From: Streptomyces sp. JH14
GTDB taxonomy: Bacteria > Actinomycetota > Actinomycetes > Streptomycetales > Streptomycetaceae
Direction: 5' to 3'
DNA length: 64,000 bases
Assembly: GCF_029428675.1 (NCBI RefSeq)
Contig: NZ_JAJNEL010000001.1
Span: forward strand, 5,890,001-5,954,000
Shown: positions 1-8,041 of the stretch, one piece after another
How the letters are laid out: each line of letters begins with the position of its first letter
How positions within the stretch are numbered: the first letter of the stretch is position 1
Notes under the pieces: generated by a model
What the model was told of the DNA's origin: nothing
Seen by the model: the letters and a program-made list of their open reading frames with translations, nothing else
Database searches by the model: none
Position numbers and translations under genes: made by a program

Positions 1-820
1 CCAGGTCCAGGTCGGCGTCGGCGAAGACCAACAGGGGGGACTTGCCGCCGAGTTCGAAGCTCGTGGGCACGAGGTTCGCGGCGGACGCGGCGCCGATGGC
101 CTTTGCGGTCGGGACGGAACCGGTGAAGCTGATCCGGCGCACATCGGGGTGGGAGACGAGCGCGTTGCCCGCCTCGGCGCCGTAGCCCTGCACGACGTTG
201 AGCACACCGGCCGGAAGCCCCGCATCGGCGGCGATGTCCGCGAGGAGCGATGCCGTGAGCGGCGTCCACTCGGCGGGCTTGAGGATCACCGTGTTCCCCG
301 CGGCGAGCGCAGGGGCGATCTTCCAGGTGGCCAGCATCAGCGGGGCGTTCCACGGTGTGATCAGCACACAGGGGCCGGCCGGGTCCCAGCTGACGTGGTT
401 GGTGTGGCCGCGTGTCTCGAAGTCCTCGTGGTCCAGCTTCAGCAGCCAGTCGGCGAAGAAGCGGAAGTTGTGCGCCACGCGCGGCATCACACCGCGGCGG
501 TGCGAACGCAGCAGAGCCGCGTTGTCATGGGTCTCGACGATAGCCAGGTCCTCGATGCGCTTCTCGACACCGTCGGCGACGGCGTGCAGGATGCGGGCGC
601 GCTCGGCGCGCGGAGTGGCGGCCCAGCCGGGGAAGGCGGCCTTCGCGGCGGCGACAGCGGCCACGGCCTCCGTCGCGGTGCCCCGGGAGATCTCGCCGAG
701 GGCGCTTCCGTCGAGCGGCGAGACATCGGTGAAGGTCTCGGCGGAGGCGACGCGCCGGCCGCCGATCCAGTGCCGGGTGTCGACGGCGACCCCGGCCACA
801 GTGAGGGTGTGTTCGGTCAT
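1..820 (-). CDS. Aldehyde dehydrogenase, C-terminus cut by window edge
   Basis: NAD(P)-dependent aldehyde dehydrogenase that would oxidise an aldehyde to its acid in the cytoplasm. The first 273 codons are visible. They contain the Rossmann/cofactor signatures TPWNAP (Asn158, which holds the substrate), LKPAEWTP (Lys181) and SFTGSVPT, and the general-base Glu256 in FELGGKSP. The catalytic Cys lies beyond the left edge. Sequence style is closest to HpaE-like semialdehyde dehydrogenases, but the substrate cannot be read from the sequence. The start at 820 is preceded by a GGAG ribosome site. It lies 34 nt downstream of the decarboxylase-fold gene and is the last visible gene of the leftward ferredoxin operon, so it probably oxidises an aldehyde made by the P450 pathway (inference). 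Confidence 0.9.
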   Translation of the reverse strand, partial: MTEHTLTVAGVAVDTRHWIGGRRVASAETFTDVSPLDGSALGEISRGTATEAVAAVAAAKAAFPGWAATPRAERARILHAVADGVEKRIEDLAIVETHDNAALLRSHRRGVMPRVAHNFRFFADWLLKLDHEDFETRGHTNHVSWDPAGPCVLITPWNAPLMLATWKIAPALAAGNTVILKPAEWTPLTASLLADIAADAGLPAGVLNVVQGYGAEAGNALVSHPDVRRISFTGSVPTAKAIGAASAANLVPTSFELGGKSPLLVFADADLDL

Positions 821-854
821 GTCCGGACTCCAAGTCGTCTGGGGCGTACGGGGG

Positions 855-1661
855 TTACTCGGCCTCTGAGGTGCCGGACTCCAGCAGCGTGCCGCCGTCC
901 CAGACGACACCGACCTGGCGGTAGTACGCAGCGATCGGCTCCCGGATCTCCAGGCGGGCCAGTTCCTCGGTGGGGGCCTCGAACAGCTCGAGTTCGGCGT
1001 CACCGGTCCAGGCCTGGCCGGCCTCGAAGGATGCTGCGCCGGTCTCGATCAGCTCGTCGAGCGCGAGCCCCTTGCCCTTTTCGACGGAGGGCAGCCAGCG
1101 GTGGTGGGCCATCGGGTGAGCGTTGACGAAGCCGTTGGTCTCGGACGGCTCCCGCAGGGTGACCACGGCCTGGGCGAGTCGCCGGTCGGCCGCCGCGAGG
1201 GTGGCGCCGAAGCGGGCGCCCGCCTCGATCCGCGGGGCGGGCCCGTACGGGTGCGGGCGCGTCTGGTGGATGGAGCCGAGCTTTTTCGGGTAGCCCTGGT
1301 GCAGTCCGCGGGCGATCGCGAAGTCCTTGTCGACCCAGATGTAGACGCAGCGGGAGTACGTCCGGCCCTTGTAGGAGCAGCGGACGACCGCGAAGGCCTC
1401 CTTGTACTGGGAGAGCACCGGGTCGATCAGCTCCTGCCCGTCGGCCGAGCAGGACTGCCAGTCCGCCCAGATCAGTGCGACGGCACCCGGGTCGTCTTCC
1501 GCCAACTCCAGTGGTTCCGGCAGCAGTTCGCGCACGCGAGCGGGATCGGTGCGGTACTCGACGGTGAGCAGGTCGCCGGAGTAGCGCCAGGGCGGCGAGG
1601 GGATCAGCGACGAGTCGCCGGTCGCCGTCTTGGGATGGAAGTAACCACGGACACGGGCCAT
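855..1661 (-). CDS. Acetoacetate decarboxylase-fold protein
   Basis: A 268-residue protein of the acetoacetate decarboxylase (ADC) superfamily, whose known members use a Schiff-base lysine to decarboxylate or aldol-process beta-keto acids. The family-like segment around GYPKKLGSIH (about residue 130) has paired lysines, as at the ADC active site, and SRCVYIWVDKDFAIARG precedes it. ADC proper is about 245 residues, so the length fits. The start at 1661 has an AAGGAA ribosome site. It is 12 nt after the ferredoxin reductase stop and upstream of the aldehyde dehydrogenase, in one operon. Many actinobacterial ADC-like proteins are not true decarboxylases and may act as aldolase-dehydratases or hydratases, so the reaction is open. 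Confidence 0.8.
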   Translation of the reverse strand: MARVRGYFHPKTATGDSSLIPSPPWRYSGDLLTVEYRTDPARVRELLPEPLELAEDDPGAVALIWADWQSCSADGQELIDPVLSQYKEAFAVVRCSYKGRTYSRCVYIWVDKDFAIARGLHQGYPKKLGSIHQTRPHPYGPAPRIEAGARFGATLAAADRRLAQAVVTLREPSETNGFVNAHPMAHHRWLPSVEKGKGLALDELIETGAASFEAGQAWTGDAELELFEAPTEELARLEIREPIAAYYRQVGVVWDGGTLLESGTSEAE

Positions 1662-1673
1662 GACAGGTGTTCC

Positions 1674-2894
1674 TTACGAGGTGAGGGCAGGCTGCTTGAG
1701 CAGCTGGGCGCGGTAGCGGGCGGCGCCGGTGGCGGCGGCATGGCCGCCGAGGGCGACGACGCCGACCAGGCGGTCGTCGGCGTGGTAGCCGACCAGGACG
1801 TCGCCCTCCGGGTCGCCGTCGAGCACCCTGACGTCGCCGATTCCCAGCACCGGTGCGCCGAAGGACTGCAGTCGGAACTCGTGCTGGTCGCTCCAGAAGG
1901 TGGGCAGCGGCGCGAAGGGCCCCAACTCGGATCCGACGCCGGTGAGATTCGCCACCAGGCTCTTCGCGGCGTGCTTGGCGGTGTCGCCGGGGATCGACCA
2001 GTGCTCGACGCGGCGGGGTACGCCGTCGTAGCGGGCGTTCGGGAAGCGGGCGACATCGCCGACCGCGACGACGTAGGGGAAATCGCCGACGCGTAGCTGC
2101 TCGTCCGTCAGCACACCGTCGGTGAGGTCGAGACCGTTGCCGTCGAGCCACTCGGTGTTGGCGACCGAGCCGACGGACTCCACGACGACGTCGGCCGGAA
2201 GGACGGTCCCGTCGCCCAGGACGACTCCGGTGACCCGGTCATCGCCCTCGAAGCCGAAGACGCCGGTGCCGAGTGCGAAGCGCACCCCGCGCTCCTCGTG
2301 CCGCTTGTGCAGAGCGCGGGCCAGTAGTTCGCCCAACGGGCGCAGCATCGGCAGCGGTTCTGGGTCGACGACGGTCACCTCGGTGACACCGAGGCCGACG
2401 GCGGTGGCGGCGACCTCGCAGCCGATGAAGCCGGCGCCGATCACGACCACGCGTACGCCGGGCCGGGTCAGCTCGTCCCGCAGCCCTTGGGCGTCGGCGA
2501 GCGTGCGTACCGTATGGCGGCCGCTGCCAGGTCCGCAGGGGCCGTCGCAGCGCAGTCGTCGGGGCCGCATGCCGGTGGCCACGACCAGGCCGTCGAAGGC
2601 CAGTTCCGTGCCGTCGTCCAGGGCGACGACGCGCTCGGCGAGGCGGGCGGCGGTGACGGAGGTGCCGAGCCGCCACTCCACATCGGCGGCGCTCGCCCGC
2701 GGGGTGAAGGCGAGGGACTCGAAGGGCGCCTTGCCGGCGAGCACCTCCTTGGAGAGCGGGGGCCGGTTGTACGGCATGTGGGGCTCGTCCCCGATGACCG
2801 TGATCGTTCCGGTCCAGCCGGCCGCGCGCAGCTGCTCGGCCGCGCGCAGACCCGCCATCGAGGCGCCGACCACGACGATGCGTTCCGTGGTCAT
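1674..2894 (-). CDS. FAD-dependent ferredoxin reductase (P450 redox partner)
   Basis: A 406-residue flavoprotein of the putidaredoxin-reductase/rubredoxin-reductase type, passing electrons from NAD(P)H through FAD to a ferredoxin. The N-terminal FAD Rossmann motif VVVGASMAGLRAAEQL (residues 6-21) is followed by the family signature YNRPPLSKEVL. A second dinucleotide motif, VVVIGAGFIGCEVAA, is near residue 150, and VAVGDVARF (late FAD-binding) is near 275. The start at 2894 lies one base after the ferredoxin stop codon, so the two are translationally linked. With the ferredoxin and the divergent P450 this gives a full three-component class I P450 system, which is unusual because many Streptomyces P450s lack a dedicated reductase. 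Confidence 0.93.
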   Translation of the reverse strand: MTTERIVVVGASMAGLRAAEQLRAAGWTGTITVIGDEPHMPYNRPPLSKEVLAGKAPFESLAFTPRASAADVEWRLGTSVTAARLAERVVALDDGTELAFDGLVVATGMRPRRLRCDGPCGPGSGRHTVRTLADAQGLRDELTRPGVRVVVIGAGFIGCEVAATAVGLGVTEVTVVDPEPLPMLRPLGELLARALHKRHEERGVRFALGTGVFGFEGDDRVTGVVLGDGTVLPADVVVESVGSVANTEWLDGNGLDLTDGVLTDEQLRVGDFPYVVAVGDVARFPNARYDGVPRRVEHWSIPGDTAKHAAKSLVANLTGVGSELGPFAPLPTFWSDQHEFRLQSFGAPVLGIGDVRVLDGDPEGDVLVGYHADDRLVGVVALGGHAAATGAARYRAQLLKQPALTS

Positions 2895-2895
2895 T

Positions 2896-3084
2896 TCAGT
2901 CCTCGATCCTGATGGCCTGCAGCGGACAGACGTCCGCGGCTTCCTCGACCTCGTCGCGCAGCGCGTCGTCCGGGTCGGAGACGTAGGCCAGGCGCCCGTT
3001 GTCGTCGAGCTGGAAGACGTCGGGGGCCGCGAAGACGCACTGACCGTGGTCCTGGCATTTGTTCATGTCGACGACGACCTTCAT
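2896..3084 (-). CDS. 3Fe-4S ferredoxin
   Basis: A 62-residue soluble ferredoxin that carries electrons from the adjacent reductase to the P450. Cys10, Cys16 and Cys53 are the cluster ligands. His13 in CQDHGQC replaces the fourth cysteine, the classic pattern for 3Fe-4S ferredoxins that serve actinobacterial P450s. Acidic surface residues and the DVCPLQAI tail also fit the family. An upstream in-frame extension to 3237 is open, but the ATG at 3084 with the GGAGGA ribosome site just before it gives the usual family length. It is first in a leftward operon with reductase, ADC-like protein and aldehyde dehydrogenase. Confidence 0.93.
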   Translation of the reverse strand: MKVVVDMNKCQDHGQCVFAAPDVFQLDDNGRLAYVSDPDDALRDEVEEAADVCPLQAIRIED

Positions 3085-3134
3085 GGCCGGTCCTCCTGGA
3101 TGTGAGGGGCAGCGGGGCGAAGATGGCGGGGGAG

Positions 3135-3161
3135 GAGGGCCCGGCCCGTGGCCGGGCCCTC
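3135..3161. promoter_or_regulatory. 12-bp perfect hairpin in the leader of the ferredoxin operon
   Basis: GAGGGCCCGGCC (3135-3146) and GGCCGGGCCCTC (3150-3161) are exact reverse complements separated by a 3-nt loop. The hairpin lies about 50 nt upstream of the ferredoxin start and inside the probable 5' leader. It could be an attenuator, an mRNA-stabilising stem or a protein site. No function is known; the structure is read directly from the sequence. Confidence 0.6.
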
Positions 3162-3190
3162 GGCCAAAGGGGCCCGAAGAACCCCCTACT

Positions 3191-3206
3191 CGTTTGGCTT
3201 CAAACA
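3191..3206. promoter_or_regulatory. Operator copy 1, CGTTTG-N4-CAAACA
   Basis: CGTTTGgcttCAAACA is an inverted repeat with 6-bp arms (one mismatch), 107 nt upstream of the ferredoxin start. The same motif recurs perfectly at 3299-3314, so the pair is probably bound by one dimeric regulator controlling both divergent operons. No regulator gene is visible nearby; it may lie beyond the left edge. Confidence 0.6.
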
Positions 3207-3298
3207 AGATAAGAAGGAGTCGGGCCCTGGTCAACACCTATCCGGATGGATAAATTCTTTGGTCCAGGCTCTTGCGGGAAGGTGGCGGTGGTCCATAC

Positions 3299-3314
3299 CG
3301 TTTGACGCCAAACG
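3299..3314. promoter_or_regulatory. Operator copy 2, perfect CGTTTG-N4-CAAACG palindrome
   Basis: CGTTTGacgcCAAACG has perfect 6-bp arms around a 4-nt spacer, 124 nt upstream of the GTG start of the glutamine-synthetase-like gene. It lies 108 bp from the first copy, and the two sites sit almost symmetrically with respect to the two divergent genes. The rest of the 353-bp gap (3085-3437) holds no convincing gene. Confidence 0.65.
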
Positions 3315-3437
3315 ACAAGCTCGGGCGCCGCCCTCGCTTCTGGTCCCCGGCCAAGCGCCCCACCAGACCGTCACCGGACTGGCAGGCCGCCGAGCCGTCG
3401 GCCATCACGCCCGTTCTCATCCACCGAGGAGACATCG

Positions 3438-4796
3438 GTGAGCGCTCAAGACACCTCAGAAGTCCGCCGGCACATGGATCGGCTCGCCGCCGACGGCATC
3501 GACGTGGTCCGGGTGACCTACCCCGACCTCATCGGCACCGACCGTGCCCGCGATGTCCTGCTGGACCACCTGCCCTCGGCCTGCGATCACGGACTCGCCT
3601 TCTGCCGCGCCGTCTACCACACCAGTCCCCGGGGCGACGTCGTCCCGGTGCCCGGCGGGCTGGACGCCGGGCTGCCCGACATCGCCGTACGACCCGACCT
3701 GAACACCGTCCACGTCCTCCCCTGGGAGCCCGGTGTCGCCTGGTGCCTCGGCGACACCACCGACCCCGCCACCGGCGCGCCCGGCCCCGAGTCGCCGCGC
3801 GACCTGCTGCGCTCGGTCATGACCCGATGCACGGAGGCCGGACTGCGACCAGTCGTCGGCCCCGAGCTGGAGTACTTCCTGCTCGACGAGGCCCCGGGAA
3901 CACCGAGCGGCTGGCGCCGCTACGCGCAGGGCGTCGCCGGCGTCGTCTACACCGCCGGTCTGCGCGCCGATGCAGACAACCATCTGCTGCGCACGCTGCG
4001 GCAGTTGCATGACCTCGGGATCGGTGTCATCACCGGGAACCACGAGTTCGACGCCGGGCAGTTCGAGATCAACCTGACGCACTCCGAGGCCATGGACGCC
4101 GCCGACCGCGCCTTCCTCTTCAAGACGGCCGTCAAAGAACTGGCCCGTAAGGAGGGGAAGCTCGCGACCTTCATGGCCAAACCCTTCAACGACGCAGGCG
4201 GCTCGGGCTTCCATCTGCACTTCTCGGGCGAGGACGCCGAGGGCCGCAACGTCTTCGACGACCCGGCCGGAGCCTTCGGACTGTCGGACACCGGGCGCCA
4301 CGCCATCGCCGGCATCCTGGCCCACGCCCCGGCGCTGGCCGCTCTGCTGAACCCCACGGTGAACTCGTACAAACGCTTCGGACCGGACACCCTCGCCCCC
4401 TGGCTGATCGACTGGGGCCTGGACAACCGCAGCGCCATGGTCCGCATCCCGCCCGAGCGTGGTTCCGGCGCCCGCCTGGAGTTGCGGCTCGGCGACGCCA
4501 GTGCCAACCCGTATCTGGCGATCGCCGCCCTCTCCGCGGCCGTACTGCTCGGCGTACGGGAAGGCCAGGAGCCGCCGGCCCCGCTGGAGGGCTACGGCTA
4601 CGACCCCGGGAAGTCCCGGATGCTGCCGATGAGCCTGCCTGACGCGCTCGACGCGCTTGAGGCCGACGAGTCCCTCACCGAGATCCTCGGCAAGGACTTC
4701 ACCGAATCCTTCCTTGCCTACAAGCGCGACGAGGTCGCCCGCTTCGACCGTTACGTCACCGACTGGGAGTTCGCCGAGTACTCCTACCACCTCTGA
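3438..4796 (+). CDS. Glutamine-synthetase-family gamma-glutamyl ligase
   Basis: A 452-residue ATP-dependent ligase of the glutamine synthetase superfamily, expected to couple glutamate to ammonia or, more often in such clusters, to an amine. Metal and ATP residues are intact: GPELEYFLL (Glu143, Glu145), NHEFDAGQFEI (Glu203, Glu210), GSGFHLHFS (His259), NPTVNSYKR and the arginines of DNRSAMVRIP (Arg331, Arg336). NSYKR replaces the loop of housekeeping GlnA, as is common in gamma-glutamyl-polyamine or anilide synthetase relatives. The GTG start has a GAGGAGA ribosome site. The P450 gene follows after 29 nt in the same operon, which suggests that glutamylation prepares or detoxifies the P450 substrate (inference). 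Confidence 0.9.
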   Translation: MSAQDTSEVRRHMDRLAADGIDVVRVTYPDLIGTDRARDVLLDHLPSACDHGLAFCRAVYHTSPRGDVVPVPGGLDAGLPDIAVRPDLNTVHVLPWEPGVAWCLGDTTDPATGAPGPESPRDLLRSVMTRCTEAGLRPVVGPELEYFLLDEAPGTPSGWRRYAQGVAGVVYTAGLRADADNHLLRTLRQLHDLGIGVITGNHEFDAGQFEINLTHSEAMDAADRAFLFKTAVKELARKEGKLATFMAKPFNDAGGSGFHLHFSGEDAEGRNVFDDPAGAFGLSDTGRHAIAGILAHAPALAALLNPTVNSYKRFGPDTLAPWLIDWGLDNRSAMVRIPPERGSGARLELRLGDASANPYLAIAALSAAVLLGVREGQEPPAPLEGYGYDPGKSRMLPMSLPDALDALEADESLTEILGKDFTESFLAYKRDEVARFDRYVTDWEFAEYSYHL

Positions 4797-4825
4797 TCGA
4801 ACCGCACCGCCCACAGGAGCACCGC

Positions 4826-6094
4826 ATGCCGAACCCCTTCGACCCCATGCCGCTCGACGAGGTCGACCTCGCCGACAACGACAACTTCCTGGACGGCGTC
4901 ACCCCGTGGCGCATGTTCCACACCCTGCGCCACGAGGACCCCGTCCACTGGCAGCCCGAGGAGGCCCCCAACTCCGGCTTCTGGGCCGTCACCCGGCACG
5001 AGGACATCGCCACCGTCGACCGCGACGCCCAGACGTTCACCTCGACGAAATTCGTCAACCTCGAAGAACTCGACGACGACCAGATCAAGAAGCGCGCCTC
5101 GATCCTGGAACTGGACGGCGTCCGCCATCGCGCGATGCGCAGCCTGCTGCAGCGCCAGTTCGGCCAGGGGGTCATCAACCAGTACACCGACTTCCTGCGC
5201 GGCCTGACGGCCAAGACCCTCGACACCGCGCTGGCCAAGGGCACCTTCGACTTCGTCGCCGACGTCTCCGCGGACTTCCCCATCAACGTCCTGGCCCGCC
5301 TCCTGGACGTACCGCCGGAGGACAACCAGCAGCTCATCGACTGGGGCAACCGGATCATCGGCAACACCGACCCCGACTACGCCGACGTCCTGCTGCACAG
5401 CGCGGAGAGCGAGAAGTACCGCGACCTTCCCTTCCGCTCGCCCGCTTCCATCGAGGTCTTCGAGTACGGCCGCGAACTTGCCCGCCGGCGCCGCGGCGGC
5501 ACCGGCACCGACCTGGTCTCCAAACTCGTCAACGAGACCCCACGCGACGGCATCCCGCTGTCCGCGCAGGACTTCGACAACTACTTCCTGCTGCTGGTGG
5601 TGGCCGGCAACGAGACCACCCGGCACACCATCTCGCACTCCATGCTCGCGCTGATCCAGCACCCCGAGCAACTGGCCAAGCTCCAGGCCGATCCCTCTCT
5701 GATCCCGAACGCGGTCGAGGAGTTCCTGCGCTGGGCATCGCCTGTCTACCACTTCCGCCGTACGGCGACCCGCGACGTCGAACTCGGCGGCAAGCAGGTC
5801 AAGGAGGGCGACAAGGTCGTCATGTGGTACGCCTCGGGCAATCGCGACGAGAAGGTCTTCGGCAACCCGTACGACTTCGACGTCACCCGCACCGACAACG
5901 ACCACGTCACATTCGGCAAGGGCAGCCCCCACCTGTGCCTGGGCAACCTCCTTGCCCGCACCGAGATCCGCATCATGTTCGAGGAGCTCATCCCGCGCCT
6001 CGCCGGGATCCGCCTGGCGGGTGACGTACCGCGCGTCCGCTCCAACTTCGTCAACGGCATCAAGAAGCTCCCGGTCGAGGTCACTCTCGCCTGA
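4826..6094 (+). CDS. Cytochrome P450
   Basis: A 422-residue soluble bacterial P450 monooxygenase. The I-helix oxygen-binding motif AGNETT is at residues 260-265, the ExxR motif is EEFLR (298-302), and the heme-ligand loop FGKGSPHLCLG has Cys371. This loop is one residue longer between the first Phe and the Cys than in many Streptomyces P450s, as in the FGGGxPHxCLG group that includes CYP124, CYP125 and related terpenoid/steroid enzymes. The ATG has an AGGAG ribosome site. It is co-transcribed with the glutamine-synthetase-like gene and opposite a dedicated ferredoxin and reductase, so its electron chain is local. The substrate is unknown. Confidence 0.95.
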   Translation: MPNPFDPMPLDEVDLADNDNFLDGVTPWRMFHTLRHEDPVHWQPEEAPNSGFWAVTRHEDIATVDRDAQTFTSTKFVNLEELDDDQIKKRASILELDGVRHRAMRSLLQRQFGQGVINQYTDFLRGLTAKTLDTALAKGTFDFVADVSADFPINVLARLLDVPPEDNQQLIDWGNRIIGNTDPDYADVLLHSAESEKYRDLPFRSPASIEVFEYGRELARRRRGGTGTDLVSKLVNETPRDGIPLSAQDFDNYFLLLVVAGNETTRHTISHSMLALIQHPEQLAKLQADPSLIPNAVEEFLRWASPVYHFRRTATRDVELGGKQVKEGDKVVMWYASGNRDEKVFGNPYDFDVTRTDNDHVTFGKGSPHLCLGNLLARTEIRIMFEELIPRLAGIRLAGDVPRVRSNFVNGIKKLPVEVTLA

Positions 6095-6107
6095 CCAGCT
6101 CATCGGA

Positions 6108-6135
6108 CGGGCGGGCCGGTCGCACGGCCCGCCCG
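6108..6135. terminator. Bidirectional terminator between P450 and SDR
   Basis: CGGGCGGGCC (6108-6117) and GGCCCGCCCG (6126-6135) form a perfect 10-bp stem with an 8-nt loop between the convergent P450 and short-chain dehydrogenase genes. Confidence 0.75.
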
Positions 6136-6161
6136 GGAGTTCGAAGAGAGCGTCCGCAAGT

Positions 6162-6929
6162 TCAGTCGACCGGCCCGCCCGCCACATAGATGACCTGGCC
6201 GGAGACGAACCCCGCTCCGGGGCTCACCAGGTAGGACGCCGTATGGGCGATGTCCTCCGGCTGACCCACCCGCCCGACCGGGATGGACCGCGCCGCGTTG
6301 CGCCGGAACTCGTCGAAGCCGAGGCCGAGCCGCCGGGCCGAGGCCCGTGTCATGTCGCTCACCACGAACCCCGGGGCGATGGCGTTGGCGGTGATGCCGT
6401 GCCGGCCGAGTTGCAGGGCGAGCGACTTGGTGAAGCCGATCAGGCCGGCCTTCGCGCTGCCGTAGTCGACGCGGGCGGCGTCGCCGACCGCGGAGATGCT
6501 CGACATGGTGACGATCCGGCCCCAGCCGGCCTCGATCATGTGCGGGCAGACGGCCCGGGTGGCGAGGAACGGGCCGCGCAGATTGATGCCCAGGACCGTG
6601 TCCCACTGCTCCGTGGACATCTCCACGAGGTCGGCGCGGGGGCCGACGCCGGCGTTGTTGACCAGCACCGTCGGCGGACCGAGCTCAGCGGCGATCCGGG
6701 CGACGGCGGCGCTCACCGCCGCCTCGTCCGCGACGTCGGCGGCGACAGCCAGCGCCGAACCTCCGTCGCCCCTGATGGCCTCCACGGTGCCCGCGCAGTC
6801 CGCTTCGTCCAGATCGATCACGCCGACCGCCAGCCCGTCACCCGCCAGCTGCCTGGCCACCGCGGCACCGATGCCGCGTGCCGCCCCTGTGACAATTGCG
6901 GTGCGAGGGTCATGAGTTGTGTATGTCAT
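6162..6929 (-). CDS. Short-chain dehydrogenase/reductase (FabG-like)
   Basis: A 255-residue NAD(P)-dependent oxidoreductase with the classical SDR layout: TGAARGIG nucleotide-binding turn near residue 13, NNAGV near 87, catalytic Ser in MSSISAVG, and the DYGSAK Tyr-Lys pair. It probably oxidises or reduces an alcohol/ketone in the neighbouring P450 pathway (inference from position). The start is chosen at 6929 (MTYTTHD); an in-frame ATG at 6947 would add six residues, and neither has a strong ribosome site. The gene is convergent with the P450 and upstream of it is a short palindrome at 6960-6974. Confidence 0.88.
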   Translation of the reverse strand: MTYTTHDPRTAIVTGAARGIGAAVARQLAGDGLAVGVIDLDEADCAGTVEAIRGDGGSALAVAADVADEAAVSAAVARIAAELGPPTVLVNNAGVGPRADLVEMSTEQWDTVLGINLRGPFLATRAVCPHMIEAGWGRIVTMSSISAVGDAARVDYGSAKAGLIGFTKSLALQLGRHGITANAIAPGFVVSDMTRASARRLGLGFDEFRRNAARSIPVGRVGQPEDIAHTASYLVSPGAGFVSGQVIYVAGGPVD

Positions 6930-6959
6930 AGCTGAAGTCCACGGCATCGGTGCACTGTT

Positions 6960-6974
6960 GCCAATCGATTTGGC
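6960..6974. promoter_or_regulatory. Short inverted repeat upstream of the SDR gene
   Basis: GCCAA-TCGAT-TTGGC has 5-bp arms and lies 31 bp upstream of the SDR start. It may be an operator. It is not the same motif as the CGTTTG-N4-CAAACG pair. Confidence 0.3.
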
Positions 6975-7050
6975 GTGGATGCCTTCGGGGTGAACGGGTC
7001 GGTGAACGCGATGGGCACACCCCCGTACGGTGCCGGTCTAAGGTGCCTGG

Positions 7051-7974
7051 ATGATCAGGACGCCAGAGGCCTTCGCGCGGAGCACCGTCGAGCGTGAGGG
7101 GGAGTCCGGAGCGGCGTGGCTCGCCGAACTTCCCCGGATCGTGGACGATGTGCTGGGGCATTGGGGATGCGTGCCGGACGGGCGGGTCATGCACGGGGGT
7201 GTCGGGATCATCGTGCCCGTGCGGCGGGGGACCGGGGAGACCGCCGTGCTGAAGGTGTCGTTTCCGCACCCCGGCAATGTCCACGAGCCGGACGCATTCG
7301 CGGCGTGGGGCGGGCGAGGAGCCGTTCTGCTGCACGAGCGCGCAGACGAGCGTTTCGCGATGCTGCTGGAGCGGGCGCGGCCTTCGACCCTGGCGGAGAT
7401 CGAGGACGGTGACGAGGTGGTCACGGTCGCAGGACGGCTCAGCCGCCGCCTGGCCGTCCCCGCGCCGCCCGGCCTGCCTCGGTTGCGGGAGCGGGCCGAC
7501 GACTGGGAGGAGCAGCTGCGCAAGGACGCCGGTGAGCTGCCGCACACACTGCCGCGCCAGGTGGTGGACGCCGCCGTGGCGACCGTCCGCGAGCTGGGCC
7601 GTGTCCAGCCGGACCTCCTCATTCACGGCGACCTCCACGCCAGGAACATCCTGCGCGCCGACCGTGAGCCCTGGCTGGCCGTCGACCCCAAGGGGTACGC
7701 GGGAGACCCCGCTTACGACGGCGGCACGCTGCTCAAGTCGCGCGCGCTGACGCTTCTCGGGGCGGACGACCTGCGCAGGGCTGTCCGCCGCACCCTGGAC
7801 GTCTTCGTCGAGGCGGCGGAGGTCGATCGTGAACGCGCAAGGCGCTGGGCCCAGTTCCATGCCGTCCAGGCCGCGTTCTGGGGCCGCCGCCACGGATTCC
7901 GTGTCGCACGCGGCGGATCACAACGGGACCGGCTCACCGCATTCGCGGACCGCCTGGCGCAGTTGCTCACGTGA
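7051..7974 (+). CDS. Streptomycin/hydroxyurea-type phosphotransferase (APH family)
   Basis: A 307-residue small-molecule kinase of the aminoglycoside/hydroxyurea phosphotransferase family (APH(6)-like). The catalytic loop HGDLHARNIL (near residue 192) holds the Asp and Asn used for phosphoryl transfer, and VDPKGYAGDPAYD carries the metal-binding Asp of the DFG-equivalent. An N-lobe lysine appears in TAVLKVSF. Such proteins inactivate streptomycin-like drugs or phosphorylate unknown alcohols; the sequence alone does not decide. It stands alone between unrelated genes. Confidence 0.87.
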   Translation: MIRTPEAFARSTVEREGESGAAWLAELPRIVDDVLGHWGCVPDGRVMHGGVGIIVPVRRGTGETAVLKVSFPHPGNVHEPDAFAAWGGRGAVLLHERADERFAMLLERARPSTLAEIEDGDEVVTVAGRLSRRLAVPAPPGLPRLRERADDWEEQLRKDAGELPHTLPRQVVDAAVATVRELGRVQPDLLIHGDLHARNILRADREPWLAVDPKGYAGDPAYDGGTLLKSRALTLLGADDLRRAVRRTLDVFVEAAEVDRERARRWAQFHAVQAAFWGRRHGFRVARGGSQRDRLTAFADRLAQLLT

Positions 7975-8041
7975 CGCCGGTGGTCCGGCGCCCGATCACC
8001 GCGTGGTCAGGCACCCTTCGGGCGTCGGCCGAGACGGGGCC

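Noticed and set aside
2896..3237. Longer form of the ferredoxin starting at 3237
   Set aside because: The extra 51 residues are Gly/Pro-rich, cross the hairpin and an operator, and are not part of ferredoxins; the internal ATG has a strong ribosome site.
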